Source of the DNA: Eutreptiella sp. 'Long Island Sound 2002' | Taxonomy: Eukaryota; Euglenozoa; Euglenophyceae; Eutreptiales; Eutreptiaceae | Length of the DNA: 64,000 nucleotides | Reading direction: 5' to 3' | Assembly: GCA_964036045.1 (NCBI GenBank) | Contig: OZ038392.1 | Location: forward strand, 21,230,090-21,294,089 | In this document: in pieces, positions 56,847-64,000 of the stretch | Layout of the letters: each line of letters begins with the position of its first letter | How positions within the stretch are numbered: position 1 is the stretch's first letter | Position numbers and translations under genes: made by a program | Notes under the pieces: model-generated | Databases searched by the model: none | What the model was told of the DNA's origin: nothing | The model's input: only the letters and a program-made list of their open reading frames with translations

Positions 56847-57076
56847 TGCAGCAGACCAGTGCACTGCCCGCATCGCAGGTCGCGCATGCGCATTGTAGAT
56901 GAATCGAGATCGCACTGTGTTGTAAATAGCGCATATTTTATTATAAAACATTATCGCTTGTTTTAGGCACCAAATGTCCTGTTTGTTAAATCAGCTGTGA
57001 TTACGGAGTTGTTCTGCATGGTGCCGCCTGAGGGATTTGGGATCTCAGGGTTAACGTCAAGTCGTGGTACGTTACA
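56847..57076 (+). repeat. 3' terminal repeat of the 2.6-kb element
   Basis: 230 bp; differs from the 5' copy at GATGAATCG (GATAAATCG) and GCATATTT (GCATGTTT). Followed by the target duplication ATTCT. Confidence 0.88.
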
Positions 57077-57081
57077 ATTCT

Positions 57082-57283
57082 CCGTAAATCCGCCGCGTTC
57101 CGATCATTTACCTGGAATCGCCATTTGCCGCTGACGCGCGCTCACGGGCCAGATCGGCCAAATATTTTTCACAATCGGATTCATATAAATCTTTTCAGAC
57201 AGATATGGACACTCAGATGTACTTAGGATAATCCGCATCAATTTTCTTCATAAACTGGGATTTTCTGCCGGATAACAATCAAC
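57082..57283 (+). other. Remainder of Ty3 element 2 LTR/leader
   Basis: Continues 54,294-54,460 once the 2.6-kb element is removed. It contains ATATAAATCTTTTC near 57,184 and TGGGATTTTCTGCC at 57,257, just before gag. The border between LTR and leader is not determinable here. Confidence 0.55.
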
Positions 57284-60200
57284 ATGGATCTTGCTTCCGT
57301 CGTTGCTGCTCTCGCCTCCGTTGGTGTCCGTGTATCCGGTTCTACCCCCAACAGCAGCGTTCAGGTCGACTCCTCGCGTGCCTGCCCCACTGGTCTTGCC
57401 GGCCCCGAGCCCTCCGGCACCTTCCACGACCCAGGGCAGCACTTTCATGGTAGCAGAGGCTACCTGAATGTTGCTTCACAGCCCTTCAGTCCACAGCCCG
57501 CTCCCCAGTACGGCCCCGTAGACCCCGCCGCTTCTGGAGAAGTAACGATTACACTGCCTTGGTGCTGCGCGAACGAGGCCTTGAGAGGAATGCCTTGCGC
57601 AAGCCCAAGCTGCCCAAGAAGGGCGCACATCAGCAGCTGTGGAGGCCCAGATTACCATTATGATCCCAGTCGAAATTGGCCATCGAGCAGCTGGAATCCG
57701 CCGGCCTACGCCGATGGCAACGCTCCGGTGGACCTTACGGAGCTGGCAGGTACCAACCTTCCTTACGGAAGCCCACCATTTGAGACCATCGACGCCGATC
57801 TGAACGACATTGAGATGGGCGGTCCAGGTGAGGTACCTAGCTATAATCGACCAGCCTCTTGGGCACAATGGGGCGACCATTTGTCCCCAGAAGTGACCCG
57901 TAACCTTGAGGCCCTTGAGGCCCTTTGTCTATTAGCCACGTCTAAGCTGATCGGACAAGAAAGAATCGCCTCTGATTTTTTAATGGAATATTTTTTCCTC
58001 CTTCAGGACGAAATTAATACCAGGATGTGGTGGCGTTCTCAAGAAGATGACTCTTTTGCCATTTTTTTGCAGATCTGGAAGGCAAGCCCCTTCCCGAAGG
58101 AGAAGGGCACGGCACCTGTTCCCGGGCCCTCCGCCCCTCATCCCCCTGTTTCCATCCGCGACGATCTAGCCGCCGCGGTTGAGGAGGGAATTTTAGAGGC
58201 GGCCAGGCAGGCAAGCCTGGAAATTAAGGCTGAAGGAGCTCCCCAAGTGGACTCCTCGCTGCGGACCACCGAGATCAGCGGTCCGACAGCCTGCTCAGGC
58301 CCTTCAGGACACGGTATGTACTGTCCTGCCGACTGCTCCTGCAGATTCCAGCGAGATTCTGAGCTCCAATTGCTCAAAGATCAAATGCACCTCATCATTG
58401 AAACGCTGGGAATTAAAAATCTTTTCAAGACGCACATGCGGTCTGAGGGCGCCTCATCGGTGGAACAAGCAACAGAGCCGTCGGAGGAGGCGACGGAAAT
58501 TTTTTCAATTGCTCCTTCGGTGGACTCCAGGACCACCGACGCAAGAATCAGCAGGACCAAGCTAAAGGAAAGGGTTAAAATCTCTCGATCTGAGAGTAGG
58601 ACGGCGCAGGCTAGGACTGAGGCTCAGAATGCCAAGCGAACTGCCTCCCGTACTGCCCCTCCTGCTGCTGATTCCAATGCCTTAGCCCAGCTGTTGCTCG
58701 CCCAGACCCTCGCCGGAGCTGGTGTGGCGAATGATGCCGCCAAGGTGTCTGCCATTACGGCCGGTGTTGGGCTGGATTCGCTTCTTAATCCTACTTCATT
58801 GCGACTTCGTCAGGTTGCCAAGCAACCGAAGTATAATGGGAACCCCCGACGTTGGCCTCAGTTCCAACGGGAATTTAAATTGTGGGTTAAGACTCAAAAA
58901 CTCCAAGATGATCAGTTCCTGATGGCCCTCCTGAACTGCCTTGAGGGAGCGCCGGCCAACACTTGGCTCAGGACCTGGAGTGATCGTGAGGATACAAGTT
59001 CCCCCCTTACCTTTGATGAGGTGTGGGAACAGTTGGAGGTACGTGGATCCCGGCTGCCAGAGGACCATTACCACCAAATGTTGAAGAATTTTCCTTCATT
59101 CTCGCGATTAATCTTGCACGAAGTGCAAGACAAAAGACAGCGCTTCTGGAATTTAGTGGAAGAAGCTGAACATTCAGGCGAAAAATTTTCTAGTGCCGAG
59201 CTGAAAAATCTGATTTTTGACAAGATCCCCTCAGAAACTGCCGCCACCCTTCGGAACAAACAGTCCGAAGAAAAGGTCAAGACCTGGTGGGCGGAGGTGG
59301 AAGGCTTCGATGCCTCTGCCAACAGGTTTTCCGTCAGGGAAGCACTTCAAAAATGTTCCCCCACGTCGTTTACCAAGGTGAAATTCACTGAAAACACGTG
59401 GAAAATCAAGTTTAAATAACACGAGGATCGGGACTTGTTTGTCCAAGTCCTCAACAGGGGAGTAAGCTTCCATGGCCATCGCCTGAAGGCCAAAAACTGG
59501 GTGTTTTCGTTCACCCCAAAGGAACTCTGGGAAGAGGTTGAGCGGCTCGCTGACGCCGCCAATCAAAATTTCCATGAGGGTCTTGGGGGAAACAAGAATA
59601 CCCAGCAAAACACCCAAAATGGGGCCCAAAAGGGCAACAAAAAGGTGAATGACACCCTGAATGTTCAGTATCACTGTAGCATCTGCCTTCTTTTAGGTTC
59701 TACGAACTGAGCTGAGACGCATTCTACTGGTAATCACCGATGGTCTCCTTACGATCACAAGGTGATTGGTGAAAATATCAGTAATCCGCAGAATTCAGAC
59801 AGGAATGACAGACGGGTGCACGGTGGGAAGGCTGGAAAAGGGAATCCGACCCCCTCCGGTGGAAACAGAAATCCTGGAGGCCCTGGCGGGTCCCAAGGCA
59901 CAGGAAATCGGACTCCATCCGGCTCCGGTGGGCAGCCGAACGGCCAGAAAAATCCCAATAGCAACGCCGGAGGCGGAAATCGAAATCCAGGCCAAACCCC
60001 TCAATCCGGTACAAACAAGGGAAATGCTCCAGGATCCCAGGGTAAAGGTAAGGGAAATCCTTCGGGAACCCCCTTCTCTGGTAAGGGCAGAGGGCGTGGC
60101 GACGGTGGAGGTCCATCATCCGGCGGCCGTGGCCGTGGACGTGGAAAGGGCAACCATCGTGTGGATCAGGTCTCAGGTGCAGATCAGGTGTCCGATGCGG

Positions 60201-60316
60201 ATCGAGATTACGTTGAAAATGCCTTGAATCCAGCAGATGATCCGTTCCAAGATGAGTGGGTCGACGAATCAGGGTGTGTCCACAATGTTAACGCAGCTAC
60301 TGGAGGTCAGAACGCC
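57284..60316 (+). pseudogene. Ty3 element 2 gag
   Basis: ATG at 57,284 (MDLASVVAALASVGVRV) and one frame for 3 kb with two stops, TAA 59,417 and TGA 59,708. The N-terminal ~400 residues are variable and acidic with a Cys-rich patch (CCANEALRGMPCASPSCP, ~residues 106-123). The capsid-like core is standard: NPRRWPQFQREFKLWVK, GAPANTWLRTWSD, FDEVWEQLEVRGSRLPEDHY, MLKNFPSFSRL. Near 59,680 YHCSICLL suggests the start of a zinc knuckle cut by the TGA. The last part is an RGG-type RNA-binding tail (GKGRGRGDGGG, GGRGRGRGKGNH) with Gly/Pro/Asn repeats before it, then an acidic end DDPFQDEWVDESGCVHN. Closed by TAG at 60,317. This copy looks recently dead because no indel has accumulated. Confidence 0.82.
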
Positions 60317-60354
60317 TAGGGGAGCCACGAAAATCGCCCCTCCCCAGGCGATTT
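60317..60354 (+). promoter_or_regulatory. TAG with candidate readthrough pseudoknot
   Basis: TAG at 60,317 is the only stop between gag and pol in one common frame. Stem b: AAATCGCC (60,331-60,338) with GGCGATTT (60,347-60,354), perfect 8 bp. Stem a: GGGGAG (60,319-60,324) with CTCCCC (60,340-60,345) in the loop of stem b. The order a-b-a'-b' is an H-type pseudoknot starting at the stop codon. Readthrough itself is inferred. Confidence 0.55.
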
Positions 60355-61329
60355 CAGGCATGATCCCCAGATTCCTCCTCGACCACTACTTGATGTAGGG
60401 TCGCTTGTCTCCTCTCCCCTGGATCCGGCAGCGGATCCTTCTGTTGTAGTGGACGAGGTTGGTGTACAGTCCAAGCACAGGGCCCGTCAGTTTGTCACAA
60501 AGCTGTGGGCCTCTGATCGCAAGGGAAATTTCCACCTCGCCACTTGTTTGTGTGACAATGGATCAGAGGTAAATCTCCAATCCAATTCTTTCTTACCCGA
60601 CGACTGCGTGTTTGAGTCGCCTCATCCTGTTACCCTCGAGGGAGTTTCTGGACATTCTCTCGCAGGTGGGCAACGCGGTTGTTATATATCAACTCATTTT
60701 GTCGCTCAAGACCTTTGGGAAGAAGGCAATGTGGAGGAAGTTATCCTTAAGGATGACTACTTCTATCGTGCCGACATAAAGTATGACCTTTACTTGGGCC
60801 ATCCTTGGCTTAGCAAGAACAGGGTGGCGCCCGTAGGTCATCGGCGTTGTTTTTTGCTGGAGTCAGGTCCCTTGGAGCGTCCTGAATTTCGTTTTTTGCA
60901 CGCAGGGTTTAAAAGTGCAGAAGAATTTTTGAAGCGAAAGGTTACACCAAAGTTTGGCGAAGATGTCACCATTGCAGAGGTGAATGGGAGTGCCGATTAC
61001 TCCCGAGAGTTAGAATGTCTTCGTAGGGACTCCCAGCCACGACGCCCTTCGCGCTGGCACTCTTCATCCTACAGAGTTGTCGACAAATGGCGCGATACAA
61101 TTTGTGAATATTTTTATGAACACCATTCCTTTTGGCCACAGTATGATGCCTTTGCTAACCGCGAGAACAAGCGCTTTGACAAGCATTTTCGCGACGCTTG
61201 GACCCATAAATGGGACAAGAAGTTATGGATTAATCCTCTGTTTCACTTACTCCAGCAGGTCATCCACAAAATCAAGCAAGATAAAACCCAGGCGATTTTA
61301 GTTGTGCCCTTGTGGGACGACAAGCCATG
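60320..61329 (+). pseudogene. Ty3 element 2 pol part 1: protease and Dam-like domain
   Basis: Same frame as gag. Protease: ATCLCDNGSEVNLQ with the catalytic Asp at 60,554 but DNG in place of the usual DTG/DSG, then LEGVSGHSL and the C-terminal YLGHPWLSKN. A methyltransferase-type domain follows: SYRVVDKWRDTICEYF, FWPQYDAFANRENKRFDKHF, WINPLFHLLQQVIHKI (NPLF at 61,232-61,243 in place of NPPF) and AILVVPLWDD. The second Pro of the catalytic NPP[FY] motif is thus lost, so enzymatic activity is doubtful. The frame ends at TGA 61,327; the continuing sequence HDYIELPRKIKLYARD is in the next frame, implying a one-base change. Confidence 0.75.
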
Positions 61330-62866
61330 ATTACATCGAACTTCCCAGGAAGATTAAGCTGTATGCCAGGGACGACACAGGTCCCCTGCCACAGCGGTCC
61401 TGGAGTTCGCTTGCATTCCTGGTGGATGGAAAGCTTTCTGACTCTGATTCTGCTGATTCTGGTACTGATTCCTGTGTTGGGTCTGAATCTGAGGTTGAGC
61501 GTGGTACTGATGATGAATCTATTTTTTCTGATTTTTGTCCGTCAGATACCCAAGGTGATCCAACGTCAAATGGATCCGCCTCGTCTCCCTCTTCCCCAAT
61601 ACGATCGACATCGAAAAGAATCTTCAGTGCACGGGCGAAGAAAAATTTTAAATCGCGCCGCAAATTCAGAGTTTTTTATGAAAAACCCCGTGTGGAAGCT
61701 TTCATAGATCCTTTCGAGGAGCTGGATCACGAAGAGAATCTCTGGAATGTCGACACTCGACCCACCTATCTTCAAGAGGCAGTTGATACGGACCTCTTTA
61801 GGGACATCCGTAAGAAGATTCTTCCTGCCAAGGCCGAAGAAATCGCCAAAGTTTTTTCGACAGTAATTCCTGGCGGTCAGGTGGACACTGAGTTGTGTTC
61901 CAAGAAAAGAGACAAGATTTTTGAGGAACGGAAGGACACAACCCTTTCGGGGAAATTGATCAAAGACCCCCCTGTCCGTGGGCAGTTCGGTGAAGCCTTC
62001 GTCGAGCTTCCTGAAGGTTACAAGGCGAAGAAACAGCGTCCTTATGAGAACCATGGACACAAACATGAGATACTCAGAAAAATAATCGAGAGAAATCTCA
62101 GGGAATTTGGTTGGCTTGAGGGTTGTATGACCAGCGAATGGTGCTGTGCACCCTTCACAGTCCCGAAGCCGCCGCCTGCAGACCAGAACACTATTGATGG
62201 TTGGCGAATGGTTGTTGATTTTCGCAACCTCAACGCCGAAACCAAGGCGGATTCGCACCCCCTGCCCCTCATTGAGGAGGAAATCGCCAAGAGGGCAAGA
62301 GGTCGTTTGTTTTCTGTGCTGGATCTCCGTCACGGCTTTCACCAAATGCCGTTGAGGAAGGACAGCCGACCTCTCACCTGTATGTGCACGCCATGTGGCC
62401 CAGTCCAATGGACAGTCATGCCCATGGGCCTGAAGAACGCCCCTTCGTTTTTTCAAAGAATGATGGAAGATGTGCTTTTTACAGCTCATCCTGAGCTTCG
62501 TGCCTTCGTGAGTGTGTACATAGATGACATAATCATCGCGACAGAGGGGGAGGGACTGACCGAAGCCGAGCTGGTGGCCCTACATGAAAAGCAGCTGAAC
62601 CAAGTTTTGGACATTCTTAATGCCAATCAGCTGATTTGTGGGCCAAAGAAGGGAAAACTATTTTTAAAATCAGTCGAATTTTGTGGTTCTCTCCTTGAGA
62701 ATGGCACCCGACGACCCAGTCCAGGGAAGCTCGTCGCTATTCAGAAGTGGAAGCGCCCTGAGACGATCACGGAATTGAGAGGATTCCTGGGTTGTTGCAA
62801 TTTTTACCACACTTTTGTGCCGAATTATGTCAAATTTGCTGCCCCCCTCACTGAATTATTGAAGGT
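61318..62866 (+). pseudogene. Ty3 element 2 pol part 2: reverse transcriptase
   Basis: Open for over 500 codons. An acidic linker (SDSDSADSGTDSC, SESEVERGTDDES) leads to RT: EWCCAPFTVPKPPP, WRMVVDFRNLNAETKADSHP (motif with Asp), FSVLDLRHGFHQMPLRKDS, VMPMGLKNAPSFFQRMME, catalytic VYIDDIIIA (YIDD at 62,517-62,528) and ELRGFLGCCNFYHTFVPNY of the connection. All RT catalytic positions are intact. A one-base frameshift near 62,866 separates it from RNase H. Confidence 0.85.
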
Positions 62867-64000
62867 AGGGAGAGATGCGGGCAAGGCAGGTTCAAAGGTT
62901 CGTGAAGTGGACTGAGTGCGAGGAGGCCTTCCATCACTTGAAGGCGGCCCTCTGCGAAGTCGCCACGTTGCATGTACCGAAATTCGACCGACCCTTCTAC
63001 ATAAGAACCGACGCTTCTAGGTACGCGATCGGAGCTGTCCTTGAACAGGTTGATGAAGCCACAGGTGATCATTACCCTCTTGCATTTTGGTCTCGGAAGC
63101 TAGCCCCACGCCAAATGCAATGGTCGCCGCGTGAGCAAGAAACCTACGCCATAATCTGTGCTTTAAAAAAGTACCAATCGTGGGTTGGCACCAATCGAGT
63201 CGAGGTCCTAACGGATCATCGATCTCTGGAGTATTGGGCCACCGAACACATTGATACTGTCGCGAGCCCAGCTGGTCGACGGGCCAGATGGCACGAATTT
63301 CTCAGTCTGTTTGACCTCCATGTGTCGTATTTGCCTGGAAAACACAACACGGTAGCGGATGCTCTGAGCCGATGGCCTTACCCCGCTTCAGAGGGGCTGC
63401 AAAGTACCAACATCCATGATACGGAGCAGGACCGCCACGTCGTGATCGAGTGGGATCAAGAAGAAAAAAAGCTCATCCGACGTGAATGCATGCAATGCAC
63501 TGTTAAACAGCACGCATGCCCGTGTCACGACATCACGGCCTTCTCAGATCCGGCGCATGCTCATGAGATCTGCACCAAATCACTGAAAGTCGTGGAGAAA
63601 GTCACCGATCCCTCCTCAGGGAGTGTGAAACGGTTTGACTATACCCGACGTGTAAGTGGATTTCGGTTGATTCAGGGCATTAAGCGTCGAGATCCGGCCA
63701 AAACTCCACCCCTGCCGAAAGATTCCCTTATCATCCGTGACTGGACGAACGATTATGTTCGTGATTCCATGTTTAAAGAGGTCTTTGAGAATCTCAAATC
63801 CAAAGATGCTCACAAGGATGGAATTTTTTCTGAATATTCATTGGATGGGGGGAAGCTGTGGATGGAGGGTAAGTTGTTCGTACCAGACGCCCTGGCCCCC
63901 CGAGTGTTAAACTGGTGGCACAAATGGGAGTCCCCCCACGCACATGGCCGTCGATTATGGTCGATGATTAAACATAGGTTGTTTGGCTCAAGGCTATATA
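62867..64000 (+). pseudogene. Ty3 element 2 pol part 3: RNase H and integrase start
   Basis: Reads QRFVKWTECEEAFHHLKAAL, then RNase H: FYIRTDASRYAIGAVLEQ (Asp at 63,010), SPREQETYAIICALKKY (Glu), EVLTDHRSLEYW (Asp) and PGKHNTVADALSRWP (Asp). The frame stays open to the window end. A long linker with CMQCTVKQHACPCHD leads to the expected zinc-binding start of integrase (LNWWHKWESPHAHGRRLW, His pair visible). Integrase core and 3' LTR lie beyond the window. Degrades the RNA template during cDNA synthesis. Confidence 0.8.

Larger units (their letters stand above)
54461..57076 (+). mobile_element. 2.6-kb element with 230-bp terminal repeats
   Basis: Terminal direct repeats 54,461-54,690 and 56,847-57,076 begin TGCAGCAGACCAG and end GTACGTTACA, differing at only about two positions. 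The 5-bp word ATTCT flanks both sides (54,456-54,460 and 57,077-57,081), a proper target-site duplication. Removing the element joins GATTCCGCGGTCCATTCT to CCGTAAATCCGCC inside the leader of Ty3 element 2. No RT, integrase, primer site or polypurine tract is seen, so it is non-autonomous or of an unfamiliar kind. Confidence 0.85.
54294..64000 (+). mobile_element. Ty3 element 2 (5' part, runs off window)
   Basis: LTR/leader from about 54,294 (TGTAAGTGCGG) with CTATATATTTC near 54,416, interrupted by the 2.6-kb element and resuming at 57,082, then gag (57,284), protease, Dam-like domain, RT, RNase H and the start of integrase at the window end. The LTR 3' limit cannot be set without the 3' LTR. 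No primer-binding site is certain; TGGGATTTTCTGCC at 57,257 is a candidate. Confidence 0.7.

Noticed and set aside
12666-60319. Reassigned genetic code (stops read as amino acids)
   Set aside because: Stops are rare within long frames, CAG/CAA remain the normal Gln codons, all three stops occur, and the intact 566-aa and 206-aa ORFs use none internally. Decay plus one boundary readthrough site explains the data better.

Overview
The window looks like transposon-dense nuclear DNA from a large-genome eukaryotic microbe. I see no host housekeeping gene, no bacterial operon, no rRNA or tRNA, and no CRISPR. Nearly every recognisable coding stretch is a retroelement: Ty3-type LTR elements with gag, aspartic protease, reverse transcriptase, RNase H and integrase, or non-LTR elements with AP-type endonuclease, reverse transcriptase and RNase H. 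The rest is minisatellite. My best guess is a dinoflagellate alga, from the style of the elements, the GC-rich repeats and the retroelement density, but nothing here proves it.

Layout. 1-9.5 kb: minisatellites, namely 21-bp arrays (one block inverted against the others), a 50-bp array, a ~30-bp palindromic array, plus a degenerate telomere-like patch. 9.6-11.3 kb: tail of a non-LTR element with an RNase H domain. 11.3-26.4 kb: a cluster of one Ty3 family (copies A, B, C, D). Copy B is nearly full length, but a 3.4-kb gag-LTR-gag piece interrupts its reverse transcriptase, and 19,556-26,403 is then inverted relative to its flanks. Inside the inversion lies the one long intact non-retroelement ORF of the window (566 aa, minus strand), with five dyad motifs just upstream. 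27.2-27.8 kb: protease fragment of another Ty3 element. 28.5-33.5 kb: a second long copy (E) of the family, truncated in the reverse transcriptase. 33.5-37.4 kb: 80-85-bp, 65-bp and 64-bp tandem repeats.

37.4-54.3 kb: a GC-rich, C-strand-biased block holding a large non-LTR retroelement (giant ORF1, then an endonuclease/RT/RNase H polyprotein) followed by a further unrecognised gag-like coding region. 54.3-64 kb: a second Ty3 family running off the window end. Its 5' LTR/leader is split by a 2.6-kb element with 230-bp terminal repeats and a clean 5-bp target duplication.

How the parts relate. Both Ty3 families share an uncommon order: protease, then a Dam-like methyltransferase-type domain (NPPF or NPLF), then reverse transcriptase. 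Both appear to separate gag from pol by an in-frame TAG followed by GGG; in the 60.3-kb element this TAG can join an H-type pseudoknot. Most copies carry isolated in-frame stops, often at glutamine positions, with fewer indels, as expected of decaying silenced transposons. Nested insertions give a relative order of events: GC-rich block, then the 57-kb Ty3, then the 2.6-kb element; and separately copy B, then the insertion in its RT, then the inversion.
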